The notes under the pieces are model-generated. The model was not told the DNA's origin and ran no database searches. It worked only from the letters and a program-made list of their open reading frames with translations. From the NCBI RefSeq assembly GCF_963082655.1, contig NC_081552.1, positions 4,588,648 through 4,652,647 of the forward strand: a DNA stretch of 64,000 bases. The letters run 5' to 3'. Origin of the DNA: Stomoxys calcitrans. Lineage: Eukaryota; Arthropoda; Insecta; Diptera; Muscidae. Below are positions 24,380-37,329 of the stretch, piece after piece. Position 1 is the stretch's first letter. Each line of letters begins with the position of its first letter. Both the position numbers and the translations under genes were made by a program.

Positions 24380-25045
24380 CATGGCGCAGTACTCGTTCGT
24401 TGTTCGAACGTTGCCAACCTCTCCTTTCGTCATTCGCCCCACATTCGCAGTGGAAAAAGATGAGCTCCTCATCATCTGCATCTTCCTACGCCTCACAAAG
24501 GCACATTCAAGAATATCAATTTCCCATTCTATGGTTCCGGCAGCAACCATGGCATAGTTGATGTCGCCGTGTTTCGTCGCGATCTCTTGCCTCGGCTTAA
24601 GCCGTGGGAATCCAGCCAGCTCTTTGCTCTTAGCATCACCTGCCGTAGTTTACGCTCGGTCGTGTCCCTTTCCGTGACGACTGCAACGCTGTCGTCAGCA
24701 TATTGCACTGGAAAGATTCGGCCGAGCAGTTTTCCACCGTAACTTGCATTTCAAAGATGCGATCCAAGTATGAAACCCGAAATCCTCACTCCTTATCATC
24801 ATGAGAGTTATAAATCAGTCAAATAAAATATGCAAGGTACTGTTTTTTTACTCTCATCAGATACACCATCTGAGGCTATTGAATGTGTTTTTCACGTTGG
24901 GTGTGGCCAAGAGGATAATTGGTCTGGAGTTGTGGTTTGTGGTCTTTGCCTAGCTCCCACCACTTCTCTAAGAGCTCCGTTCGTGGACATTCTTGTTCGG
25001 TAGCCTCATTAAGAATGTACCTCCCTCAAGTATGGCGTCCAGGAG
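24380..25045 (-). pseudogene. R1-like non-LTR reverse-transcriptase fragment
   Basis: On the minus strand the RT A motif reads NVKNTFNSLRW at about 24,868-24,900 (family consensus DVKNAFNS; the catalytic Asp is Asn). The C motif is QYADDSVAVV with YADD at 24,691-24,702, followed by RQVMLRAKSWLDSHGL. Stops and deletions separate the parts. The motifs resemble R1-clade elements; a dead fragment in the stv intron. Confidence 0.7.
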
Positions 25046-25389
25046 CCGTATCTTTATGAGTCACAGAAGATTGAGTGTCAGAAAATTGAGTCTTAAATTC
25101 CCAAGAAGTCAAATTTGGGCATGGGTTTGGTGGGCCTTTGAAGGGTTTAAAGATTTTTCACATAGCAAATTTCAGTTCAATTGGATAAAAAGGTGGCTTC
25201 TAGAGGTATAAAATCCACATTCGTGTAACGGATTTAATAGTATCCCCGGATAACGGATAACCCCTAATGACTCACATCGAGATGAAGTATCTGTTCTAAA
25301 TTTCAGGCAATGACTGCATATGTTCCCATGCTATCGCCAACAGATGGACGGACATGACTAGATCGCCTTAGAAATCAAAACAAGGGCAT

Positions 25390-25790
25390 TTTAGTTCCTT
25401 TTAGTGATCGCTCCTTTTAGTTCAGTTCCACAAAAGGAACTAGTTCCTTTTTCATTTGCGATTCCCTTTTTTTCTTTCCTTCATACAAAAACAAAAAAGA
25501 GCTTTGCATTTTGTTTTGAACCTTAAAATGAGGGTTTTATTTAAAAACATTCAGACTGTAAAAGTAATTGAATTTAAAATTCATTGCACTGTGTTTTGTT
25601 TAAAACAAGTACTAGGTCTCGGTGCTGAAAAAAAAACAAACACGAATCGAAGCGAATCAAATTAAGAAAAGGGAGAAAATGGGAACTATGGAACTATAAG
25701 AAAGAATAAGATGGAACTAGTTCAGCAGTTCCTTACTTGGATAGGTTCCAATGAACTAGTTCCATTCGGAACAATCCAACTCTATTCGGC
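25390..25790. repeat. unidentified element with GGAACTAGTTCC palindromes
   Basis: GGAACTAGTTCC is perfect at 25,436-25,447, with partial copies at 25,713-25,723 and 25,753-25,763 and several loose 'TTAGTTCC' words at the left. The symmetry suggests a small palindrome-ended MITE, but its ends could not be set. Confidence 0.4.
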
Positions 25791-26725
25791 AGGGTCGAAG
25801 AACTTTAGATATCCACCAACTCAATAACCACTTGTCGCCGTAGTCCGGTAAAAATTCATCATTTATTAACCCAGCTTTATCGCAATATGATCCGATTTGG
25901 ACTAAACTCGACACGGATGTCGAAAAGTCTAACATAGGTCTTTATGCCAAGTTTCAGCGAAATCAAAAAATAAATGTGCCTTTTATGGGTCCAAGACCTT
26001 AAATTGGGAAATCGGTCTATTTGGCAACTATATCCAAATCTGTATCAATGGAAATGTCGAAAGGGCCTAACAAATCAGAAGATCGGTATATATAGCAGCT
26101 ATATCCACATATAGTCCGATCTGAGCCTTACTCTGAACAAATGTTCAGGAACCTAGTGCAACACATTGTTTCCAAATTTCAGCGAAATCGGATAATAAAT
26201 GCGCTTTTAATGGGCCCAAGACCTTAAATCGGAAGATCGGTCTATATGGCAGCAATATATCAAAATAAAGCCTGATTGCGACCATACTCGGTACGAATAT
26301 CGAGGAGCTTTACGCATCACATTGTGCAAAATTTCTGCGAAATCGGATAATAAATGGGCTTTTATGGGCCCAAGACCTTAAATCGGAAGATCGGTCTATA
26401 TGGCAGCAATATATCCAAATAAAGCCTGATTGCGACCATACTCGGTACGAATATCGAGGAGCTTTACGCAACACATTGTGCCAAATTTCAGCAAAATCGG
26501 ATAATAAATGGGCTTTTATGGGCCCATGACCTTCAATCGGAAGTTCGGTCTATATGGCAGCTATATCCAGATATAGCCCGAATGTTGAGGAGCCTAAATT
26601 GTGCCAAATTTCTGCGATATCCGATAATAAATGTGTCTTAAATCTGCCTTAGACCTTCAAGCGGCAGATCGGTGTATATCAAAATATAGTCAGATATAGC
26701 CCATCTTCGAACTTAACACTGCACA
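25791..26725. repeat. family A tandem block
   Basis: About five units; two neighbouring ones (26,220-26,340 and 26,345-26,530) share long exact words such as 'TACGAATATCGAGGAGCTTT', indicating recent local duplication. Confidence 0.75.
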
Positions 26726-28971
26726 AAAAAAAAAACGTGAGCAAAGTTCGATTTCAGGTTCGTACCCATCTTGGCTCTCTACTCTAAAAAAAAAACCTTT
26801 AATAATAAGATTCGAGCTCCCAAAAGCCTTCAATAGGAGCCCCAGGTTGCGTCGAGCAACATGGATGTCTGGTCAGGATGATTTTAGTGGTGGGCTTGGC
26901 GTACTTGGAAATACGATTTACAATACTCCCAAGTGGTGGTATAGCTCATACATACTTGCCCTTAATTTAGCCCTCACTCAAGTGCTTAAAACGTTTATCA
27001 CCAATCTACTATTTTGTCCCGATCGGCTAGGGTGGTTTTTTCTTTGAGGGTGGGCGGTTCCTCAATCGCTTGTTGCCGAATTAGGATATCGGATTCGTTA
27101 CCTGTTCCCAAATGTCGTATATTTGATATCCATATTGCTTGATATATGTCAACAAGAGACGTTTTAAAGTTAGGATGATTTTTGGTGGTGGGCAAGACCC
27201 CCACATATTTGGCCCCAAATTTCTATACTCTCAAAGGACTTCATATGAGTCCTTCTTTGTTTCGGGCGTTCCACAAGTACGCTTGGGATTTTTTGATGTG
27301 GATTCGATACCTGCCTAGATACCTTGGCATAAACTTGGATATGAGCGTCTTATGGTGCGAACAGCGTGAGCGCTAATGCCGAGCTGAAACGAGAGAAAAG
27401 AAAACTTGTCTATAACACAGAGAATGCAGGAATCGGCGTTACCGATTTTGATGAAATTCAATTCCCTACCAAATTTTGGGCAAATCGTTTGAAAATTATA
27501 GTAAGTATGTGCTCATAAGTGTAATTCGGGCGAATTCTATATGGGAGCCAGGGACGTAGCAAGGGGGGAGGTGCCCCACCCCCAAATTTTAACTCTCGAT
27601 TCCGTGATTGACTGATCAACACCCAGCCTAAATGGCTAAAGCTAGAGTTATGAAATTTGGCACTAATGTGGGTCTTGGGTCGTTGGCTCGCCATAAGACG
27701 GGGTTTTGTGATATTCGTACGTTTAGGTACTAAAAAGTACGAAATGGTGACTTTTTACCAAGCGTAAACGGATGGGGCTAGTTTTTATGATATTGGCCTC
27801 AAATTGCGTCTCGAAAAAATTCTTTTTGGTGACAAAAATTTTCCAAAATACTACGGTAAGTGGGAAAAATGGTACGTTTAGTACCGCAATTGGTACTTTT
27901 TGGTACCTTGTTACAGCTCTAAATTTTAGAATTTAGGTACCCTTTGGCAACTTAGTTTTTGGACATTTAGAAACAAAAAAGTACCAAAAAAGGTATGAAA
28001 TGGGTGGACTTTGCATAGGGCGAACGGGTAGAGCTATAACTTTGAAATTTGGCGAAGAAAAAGGGGGTAGAGAGAAAAAATATGACAAATAGTAATGGAA
28101 AAGGAAGAAACGTACGTTAAGTACCGTATTTGGTACCATTTCATACCTTCGTTACGGATTGAACTAGACCTCTGAAATTCAATGTGTAGATTCTACTAGG
28201 AAATATGAATTTTTAACAAATCCTACATTTTGACACCAAAAATTACAAAATGGCTTATTTACTTTTATGGGAAGTTTGGGGATACAGATACATCTTGACA
28301 GTATGCACCAGACGACTAGAAGATTTCGTTGATATTCGCACATTTTGGTACTAAAACGTACAATATGCCACCTTCTTTACGAATTGAGATACAGCTGTGC
28401 AATTTGGAATACAGTTACATCTAGGCACTATGAGCGACAAGAAGATTTTTGCAAACTCAGCTACATTTGTGAAATTAGGTATATAGGGACATCTGGACTA
28501 GAAGATTTTTTCGAAATTTTGTACATTTCGGTAGTATTACGGATTGAGCGTGAAATTAGGTATAAAGGGACATCTTGACTAGAAGATTGTTTTAAAATTT
28601 TGTACATTTAGGTAGTATTACGGATTGAGCGTGAAATTAGGTATAAAGGGACATCTTGACCAGATGATTGTTTTGAAATTTTGTACATTTAGGTAGTGTT
28701 ACGGATTGAGCTAAAGATCTTAAAATTGCGATACAGTTGCATTTATCGGCCGACTAGAGGTTTTTTTTTTTCAATTTTTTCAATTTAGACACAAAAAAAA
28801 GGTTCAAAATGTTCTTTCTTTACAGATAAGGCTTAATTGCGATGCAGTTACACCTTGGTATGAATTTGGAAAGAATTTATATTGACGTAGCAATTTTCTC
28901 AAATATTTTAAATTTTAAAAATTTTTGAAGGAAAAAAATTCATTTTTTCCCAGTAAGCAAAATACAAAATA
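26726..28971. repeat. 'GTAC' repeat family with 81-bp tandem units
   Basis: From about 27,700 the sequence repeats 'TTTAGGTACTAAAAAGTAC'-like words. At 28,485, 28,566 and 28,647 a unit starting AGGGACATCT recurs at 81-bp spacing with few changes. 26,726-27,690 is mixed: traces of family B near 27,100-27,350, otherwise unassigned. Confidence 0.6.
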
Positions 28972-29208
28972 TTGGGTTGCCCAAAAAGTAATTGCGGATT
29001 TCTTAAAAGAAAGTAAATGCATTTTTAATAAAACTTAGAATGAACTTTAATCAAATATACGTTTTTTACACTTTTTTTCTAAAGCAAGCTAAAAGTAACA
29101 GCTGATAACGGACAGAAGAAAGAATGCAATCATAGAGTCACAAGCTGTGAAAAAATTTGTCAACGCCGACTATGTGAAAAATCCGCAATTACTTTTTGGG
29201 CAACCGAA
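28972..29208. mobile_element. mariner-type MITE, copy 2
   Basis: Same family and orientation as the copy at 16.4 kb, 237 bp, with TA on both sides. One mismatch in the right end (CCGAA for CCCAA). Lies in the stv intron. Confidence 0.88.
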
Positions 29209-30264
29209 TACATTTGGTGTCTAGACCATTTGGGCCATGCATTAAAACTAAAGTCCTGATGGTGGCAGGGGAATATATGTTGCGCCCTTTTAGATTCTCT
29301 TGAAGTATCATTGGAACTTTTCATTATTTTGCAAACTGTGTGACCTGTATACTGCCATTTCAAATTGTCTTCAACTTCATGTTGACTTAAGGCAGTGCTG
29401 GTTTCCCGTTCTTTTGCTGCAGCCATAAGGTCTATCTAATCGCCAAGAGAAAGAAATGAAGAAAAGAAAAAAAACTTACAATTGAGTATTACACTCTGCT
29501 TGATTTCTTATCGCCTTCTTTGTTGGGTCGCACAGAATCTTATCGTGCATTTTTGAATTTGAATTTGTTGTTGTTTGGCTCCCCACTTGCCTGAGATAGT
29601 GTTGTTGATATAAGAAATATGAGGATTTATAGGACAAAATGATAAAATGAACTCAACAAACCACAAGGCACAATAAAAAGTTGAATAATTTATGGTATGG
29701 AGTCACGCAGCAGGGGTCAAAGACTAAAGACTGAAGTGCTCACATGTGATGCAATGCCATCTAATATGCATTGGAGATCGATTAGAGCGGTTTTTTTTTC
29801 ATTTTTTCATTAAATAAAGTCCTTCTGATCGTGCAAAAACTCTCGCCGATGCAGGCCATATTTTTTTGGTTTGATTTGGTATTTTCGCCTTGCCAGCTAC
29901 TTTTTTCTATAGATGCTGCAAAATTTTGCCGTAGGTGTTTACTGGCAAAGTGATCTTAAAATGAAATCTCACAATGTGGTGGGTGGAAGCTTTATTTATT
30001 TATTCAATCCATTTATTCCAAGAAATAAACAAACGATACAGTGGACAGATGATGATTTTTTTTTTCTTATATAGAAATGAATAATGGGGGAGTAGGTTTG
30101 TTGTTTTTATGGCCGCTTTGGAATGCAATGCAGGCATAAGGGGAGGAGTTAAATGAAAAAAGATTTTATAACCATATTTCACATTGGCACATAACCTCAT
30201 GGTTGATAGGTTAAAGGCTTTATATCTAGTTTACACTTGGAACAAAACTAGATTTGAGACAAAT
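29209..30264. other. no gene recognised
   Basis: AT-rich intronic DNA with poly-T runs. No repeat family identified; nothing supports the short ORFs. Confidence 0.4.
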
Positions 30265-30470
30265 GAACATTCCACTAAAGAACATGGGGCAAACTTCTCA
30301 CATTTCAATGAGTGCAGTCCGATTCTAGTTTAAGCTCATTGATGAGTTGCAGTATAGAGAAGTTTTTCCATGGCATTGTACCTCACAAATGTTGCCAGGA
30401 TTAGGAGGGGAAAACCACCACTGGAAAATTGTTTCTGATGGTCCCGCCAGGGTTCGAATCCACGGTAGCC
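30265..30470 (-). mobile_element. tRNA-derived SINE, copy 4, fused to non-SINE sequence
   Basis: Reverse copy with tail (30,265-30,330) and body up to the B box (GGTTCGAATCC complement at about 30,449-30,459). The A-box head is missing; instead a unique 'ACGGTAGCCTCTTTG' sequence follows and is part of a 310-bp duplication. Confidence 0.75.
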
Positions 30471-30920
30471 TCTTTGGGATTTGAGACGAGATTTCGGAAG
30501 TCTTGTGTCTCGCAACGAGGTTTCCCATACATTTTGAGTGTGAGCAAATCTTCTTTGAAATTCAAATGCAACACTGCGTTTGTATTGAATACCGGCTAGT
30601 ATCGGTAGCTCAATGATAAGGAGCCACCTTTTTATAGCCGAGTCCGAACGGCGTGCCGCAGTAGAGAGAAGTTTTTCCATGGCATTGTACCTCACAAATG
30701 TTGCCAGGATAAGGAGGGGAAAACCACCGCTGGAAAAATGTTTCTGATTGTTCCGGCAGGATTCGAATCCACGGTAGCCTCTTTGCGATTTGAGACGAGA
30801 TTTCGGAAGTCTTGTGTCTTGCAACGAGGTTTCCCATACATTTTGAGTGTGAGCAAATCTCCTTCGAAATTCAAATGCAACACTGCGTTTGTATTGAATA
30901 CCGGCTAGTATCGGTAGCTT
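30345..30920. repeat. 310-bp tandem duplication including SINE pieces
   Basis: The block from 'TAGAGAAGTTTTTCCATGGC' through 'CCGGCTAGTATCGGTAGCT' occurs twice, offset by 310 bp, with only a handful of differences over the last 180 bp. Copies end at about 30,609 and 30,919. Confidence 0.85.
30605..30775 (-). mobile_element. tRNA-derived SINE, copy 5, duplicated with its flank
   Basis: Body and B-box region repeated 310 bp downstream of copy 4 with the same unusual junction after the B box, so it arose by tandem duplication rather than independent insertion. It retains more of the body (GCCGAGTCCGAACGGCGTGC). Confidence 0.75.
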
Positions 30921-33900
30921 TGGGCAGCACTTTTTCTCAACATCTGACAATCTCTTATTGAGAATATAAAATTGTATCTTTAAATTTAGAACAATCGTTT
31001 CACCACTGTAATTGCTGGCCACAATAAATATGCTGAACACAATAAGAACATTGTCGAAAACCTCCCTGTTGACAAATGCAAATCGCTTGAATCGTAGTGT
31101 AAACGGGTTTTGGGAGATTATCTCAAATCAAGTGGATTTGTGGATGTTTTAAGGCCAAACTAGATATATTCGTAGATTAGTAGGGTAAGAAACTACATGT
31201 TTTGAAGAAGGAACAATTTAATCATCAAAGGTCATTCAACTCTCGAAACTCTTGAGAAAATCTCCTATACAAGCAACCTCAATGAAGAAGAATGGTGTTT
31301 TAATATTCATATCCTATATAAATACTGGCTGGCATGCGATTTAGAGAATCAATCCTTCACTTTAATCTGCTGATAGAAGCATTTCTTATATTCGCTCTAC
31401 AATGCATAAACATTTCTTATTTGGAGCTGGAACATAAAAGTTATTCGTATAGCGTAAGAATTGCATCCTGCTCGTTCTTAAGTCACCAAACTAGAAGATC
31501 AGATTTATATGGAAGCAATGCCAGGCAAAAGACCGTTTTAAATCATACTTGGTATGCTTGTCGGAAGTCATTGTGTAAAACTTCAGCTAAATCGAATAAG
31601 ATTTGGGTCTTCCAGTGGCAAAGTTCCAAAAAAATATATATAGAGATTTCTCTCCAGATTCCGACCAATAAGTGTGACGACTATGCATGCTCTCAACTTA
31701 ATATTAGTTTTGAGATTTTTTGCATTTTTCTTTTTAACAACACAATAATTTATTTAACGAATCTGAAGACTTTTGGCAATCGATAAAAAAAAAGAATCAT
31801 ATATAATCCATTTGAGGCAAATAAAATTCGAAGAATATTGAAAAAGTCATCACTCGTCATAGTCATCAACCACATTACAAATAAATTTTGCTTGTAAAAA
31901 TTTCTTATCGCAATGAATCACATACTGAGAGCGTACTTACCCTTTGCATAACCATCAAAGTTATTTTAATTGGTTTGCATAACAAAGAAAACCAAATGTT
32001 GGGATCATCAAGACTGAAATTCAATAATAATAAAAATATAACAAAATTAATATGTAACAGCGTGCCAAGAATCCACAGTGTGTGGGCCTTAGACCTTAAA
32101 TCGGAAGATCGGTGTATATGCAGGCTATATAAAGATTCAATACGGATATTGCGGATCCTAAGACAACTCACCGTGATAAATTTCAGACAAAATGGGAAAG
32201 CAGACATTACTGCTGTTTCAGCAAACATAGGGCTGCTGTATTAGCAAACGTTTCGGTCAGCTTAATCAGCCAACAAAATCTGCTGATCAAAAAAAAATTT
32301 ATGATATTTTAATGTTTGCATGTTGCTTTAGTATTTTTTCTCAGAAATTCTGTTGGAAGAGATGATTTTATTTTGTGCAATATTATGGCAAAGCAGCTAC
32401 CTGATCCATCCATTGGTATACATTTCGAAAGGTGACTGAGCTCGCCCCCATTTTTTTTTTATTGTTCTACTAATGTCCACATGACTGGCATGGCCTTTTG
32501 TAATTAAATTTAAAGAAAAAAAGATTATGCAAGGTACACATGATTATAAACATCCACTGAGAAAACACATTTACATTTGTATTTTATTTGTTCTTTGCTC
32601 ATCGCCTCCCTTCATTAAGCAGGAGTCATTTTCAGCAAACAATAGACTTTTCAGCAGTAAGCCTGTTGCTCTGAAATTGCAGAACTACTGCTATTGTATT
32701 GTAGCAGCAAAATTAACTGCTAATATTCAGCAGACAGCATTTGCTATTTTCAGCAAACCTTTTTTCGATGAGTGCAGAAGCCGCATTTGTTGTCCGTTGT
32801 TGTCTGCTTAAATTCTGCATAGTTAGTTTTGTTCAGGTCCTCGAATATAGCAACCATACATGCCGATCTCCTAATTTAAGTTCTCTAGCTCTTAAAAAGT
32901 ACATTTATGTATTATCAGATTTCGTTAAAATTTGACCGTGTGAGCTGTGTTAGTACCTTCGTCGTTCGCGCAGAGAATGGTTCAGATGAGACAATATTTG
33001 GAAATACATATGTATATACCCATCTCCCGATTAAAGGTCTTTCACTCATATATTCCGTATTTATTACCCAAATTTACTGCAGTTTAGTACGGTGAGTTGT
33101 CTTAGACCCCTGCACACCTTCCTGAATATGGTGAAGATCGAATCACGATTTACGATCTTGAACCCACCTAGGGCCCATCCATTTATTACCCTATTTCGAT
33201 GAATTTTGGTACAGTGAGATGCGTTAAACCCTTGACGTTTTTCATCGGTTTGGCATAGATCGGACCCTATTTTGGAAGCTTTAACAGCTATGCAATAAAA
33301 AAATTGGAGTTTAGGTATTGCTGCTCTGTGAATAAATTAGGTTCAGCTATTTCATAGTCTATACAGAACACCAAAACAAATCAAATATTTTTCCTTTTGA
33401 TGTTGGACAAGAACATTTATTTATCTTTAAATAAATCTAAATGAAATTGATAAGATAATTGAGATAATTTGCGTTGTATAAACCCAATATCCCAAGAATA
33501 TTGGATATAAATGCTTTTCTTTGATTTCAAATCATTTGCAGCAGGCGGCCAGTCTGTCTAATTCAATTACTCAAAACCTATTTAAGACGTAGATGATCTA
33601 TGAGAATCTTGAAATGTTAGCTCTCCATTGTGTTATTCTCTCTCTCTCCCTCTCGCTCTTAATCTTTCTTTACCAGTGTTGCTTGTTTTGCTCTTTTTAG
33701 ACGTCACTGTATTTAGATGACGAATCATTTTGTATTCATTCGTCTATTATTCACCCATCTAAAGTACAACAGCACCATTGGTGTTAGTTGAATGTTGTTT
33801 TTGTTGTTGCTTCTAAGGTATAACTCGTCATTCTTGTGGATGAGAGCGCGTGGGTGGATGTTTGCCTGAGGTTTGTTAATATTCTGTGAGCGGCACAAAA

Positions 33901-34985
33901 CAGGAATAACAAACACGAAATATTCAAAGAGTTGACGTTTGTTGTGTTTGAATGCAAATCATTAAAAGACACACTCGTAGTAGTGACGACAGTATTATGA
34001 AGACAGTTTTCGACGAAAAGGAAACCTTAATTTGCCCATTATTTCTGTGTCTCTCTTTCAAGCGTCTCTGTGAATTTTTCATGAAAGTTTTTCATGTGTC
34101 ACTCAACTCACTCGCAGATTGTTTTGTCCAAGACGGCGGGGGGTGGGGGTCGTTCTCTTAATGAATTCAGTGATAAAAACCAAATGTATATGGGCGTTCA
34201 ATTATTAAGTGTAAATAAACAATTAGCATAAAATCATGCCATACGCCATACAAACAGTGTCTGTGTTTGGTGTCGCTCGTATGTGGCGTACGCAACGCAA
34301 CGTTTCACGTATGAATAGTACTGGGACGTGTGTCAATATACAATACATACGTACATATGTACGTAACGACTATGGCTATGAATGTTGCAAATTTTAAAAA
34401 TAGCATGACGCGTAACTTGTGTCGTAAACAAACTTCTTTTGTTTACAAAAAAAAAAGAATGAATATCGACAACTCATTTGGGACATTATCATAAACAATT
34501 CAATCGGGCAATCTGCCCACATTCCATTGGAGCAGTCAGAAAATGCGTTTCTTCTTAAAGTCAATCGGTGTTTATAGCCATGATGCAGTAGCCGCAGCAG
34601 CCGCCACAACCATAGCGCTCACTGATGCATACCATTTTGCCAAATTTGTAAATGATTCATTTTTCATTTTCAGTTTAAAGTCAAAAGGAAAGCGAATATA
34701 CATAGGAATTTTCTTTGTCTGACGCCAAATGACATATAAAATTCATTTTTAAGACACGAATATGGATATGCCGACAGACATCCCATGGCGGGGATGTGAG
34801 AATGTGTCAGTGGAAACCATGGGCGAAAATGTAAAATTTTCTGCTAGAGAGTAAATAATTTAAAAGACATTGTGAAAATACTATGTATGTATATTTGAAA
34901 TAATATATTTGGTGAATTTTTTGTTCTATAGAAAGTTGTTGGAAGTCATAGGGGGTATATTCATCTTGTCATTCCATTTGCAATA
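30921..34985. other. stv intron: scattered repeat traces, no gene
   Basis: Family A traces occur at about 31,440-31,640, 32,090-32,190 and 32,820-33,290. 'TTTCAGCAAAC' recurs at 32,216, 32,630 and 32,750 in a CAGCA/TGCTG-rich stretch. (CT)n lies at 33,635-33,660. 33,300-34,985 is AT-rich and unassigned. Confidence 0.45.
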
Positions 34986-34989
34986 CATC

Positions 34990-36290
34990 GAAATATCCCT
35001 ATAAAGTATATACATTCTTGATCAGCGTAAAAATCTAAGACGATCTAGACATGTCCGTCCGTCTGTCCGTCTGTCTGTTGAAATAACGCTACAGTCTTCA
35101 AAAATAGAGATATTGAGCTGAAACTTTGCACAGATTCTATTTTTGTCCGTAAGCAGGTTAAGTTCGAAGATGGGCTATATCGGACTATATCTTGATATAG
35201 ACCCATATAGAACGATCCTCCGATTTAGGGTCTTGGGCCCATAAAAGCGACATTAATTATCCGATGTCGCTGAAATTTGGGACAATGAGTTGTCTTAGAC
35301 CCTTCGACAACCTTCGTCAATTTGGTTTAGATCGGTCCAGGTTCGGATATAGCTGCCATATAGACCAATCCTCCGATTTAGGGTCTTGGGCCCATAAAAG
35401 CCACATTTATTATCCGATTTTGCTGAAATTTGGGACAATGAGTTATGTTAGACCCTTCGACATCCTTCGTCAATTTGGCTCAAATCGGTCCACGTTTGGA
35501 TATAGCTGCCATATAGACCGATCCTCCGATTTAGGGTCTTGGGCCCATAAAATCCACATTTATTATCCGATGTCGCTGAAATTTGGGACAGTGAGTTGTG
35601 TTAGGCCCTTCGACATCCTTCGTCAATTTGGCTCAAATCGGTCCAGATTTGGATATAGCTGCCATATAGACCGATCCTCCGATTTAGGATCTTAGGCCCA
35701 TAAAAGCCACATTTATTGTCCGATGTCGCCTAAATTTAGGATAGTGAGTTGTGTTAGGCCCTTCGACATCCTTTGTCAATTTGGCTCAAATCGGTGCAGA
35801 TTTGGATATAGCTGCCATATAGACCGATTGTGTTAAGCCCTTCGACATCTTTCGTAAATTTGGTTTAGATCGGTCCAGATTCGGATATAGCTGCCATATA
35901 GACCGATCCTCCGATTTAGGGTCTTGGGCCCATAAAATCCACATTTATTATCCGATTTTGCTGAAATTTGGGACAGTGAGTTGTGTTAGGCCCTTCGACA
36001 TCCTTCGTCAATTTGGCTCAAATCGGTGCAGATTTGGATATAGCTGCCATATAGACCGATCCTCCGATTTAGGATCTTAGGCCCATAAAAGCCACATTTA
36101 TTATCCGGTTTCGCCTAAATTTAGGACAGTGAGTTGTGTTAGGCCCTTCGACATCCTTCGTCAATTTGGCCCAGATCGGTTCAGATTTGGATATATCTGC
36201 CATACAGACCGATCCGCCGATTTAGGGTATTAAGCCCATAAAAGCCACATTTGTTATCCGATTTTGCCAAAATTTGGGACATTTCTTTTT
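34990..36290. repeat. family A array, regular 153-bp units
   Basis: The phrase 'CCGATTTAGGGTCTTGGGCC' recurs at about 35,219, 35,373, 35,525 and 35,678, a period of about 153 bp, and with gaps to 36,220. About seven units in all. This is the most regular family A array in the window. 153 is divisible by three, so one frame stays open across several units. Confidence 0.88.
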
Positions 36291-37329
36291 TTGAAAATTT
36301 AGTAACAAATAATTTTTTTTCAAAGAAATTAATTTTTTAATAAACTATTTTTAGAAAAAAATTTTATTTGATTAGAATTGAATCACAAGTCCCATTACGA
36401 TCCCAGTGGATATGACATTGCCCGTGTTATAATGAGGTGTACTGTAAGAAACCTTTCTGGCTATAGGTGTGCAAAAACAAATAGGGTGAACTATCTAACA
36501 GTCGGGTAACTTTTTATGGGCCATCCTTTTTCAGATGTACCCACTGTAACGCTTTATAGTAGAATTGATTTAATGAAGGTGGGTCACCCGTTTTAAATTT
36601 AAGCAATTTCACTCTCAAATTAAACTTCTCACTTCAAAAAATGTATACCCTCATACTCGTACTAAAATTTCGTGTTGCTCCTTTAATGTGACTTATACTC
36701 TTAAATGCCGGTCAATCTGTACGCCATTAGGCTCGCCTGTCTGTCTGTCTCCATTATACCATAACGAGAAGAGACACAGGCACACACTCACGCATAGACA
36801 CAGGCACACACACGTGTAACATCTTTCTGTTCGCATCATGTCCGTCGGTCTCTTCGAAAGCCTTCACATGAATCGAAAGAAAAGTGAAAGAAAATCATCA
36901 TCATCAAAATTGCCATAAATTTCTCAAAAAACAGCGGAATATTTTCAAGGTGATTTTAATAAAAGCTCAACGCTTGAATACACAAAGAAACAACCGTCCA
37001 ACCGCACGACCAACAAACATTTTTCATCACTGACAACACCCATCTCTCCTGCTGGCCGTTGCTGGCGAAATTAAACCAACTTGACATACAAACATTTAAA
37101 TTTTAAAATAGAATGCCAAACATTTTATTGTGAAATAATGCAGCAAATACAGCATACGAAGGCATTTTCTTTAAAAATTACTGTAAACTTTTTTTTTCAT
37201 AGTGAAATAAAAAAAGCTAAGAATTAGCAATGAATAACAAAACCATTATCACGATTGGGCAGGCTTTGCAATATGACCACTCTGCGTATGATTGATTGCA
37301 ATTTATATTCATAGACCAACGGGCGCACA
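36291..37329. other. no gene recognised
   Basis: AT-rich, with short CA-rich words near 36,780-36,815. No coding motif. Confidence 0.4.

Noticed and set aside
35264..35695. 143-codon ORF with 51-residue repeats
   Set aside because: It follows exactly the 153-bp family A units; the same family elsewhere is full of stops and frameshifts.
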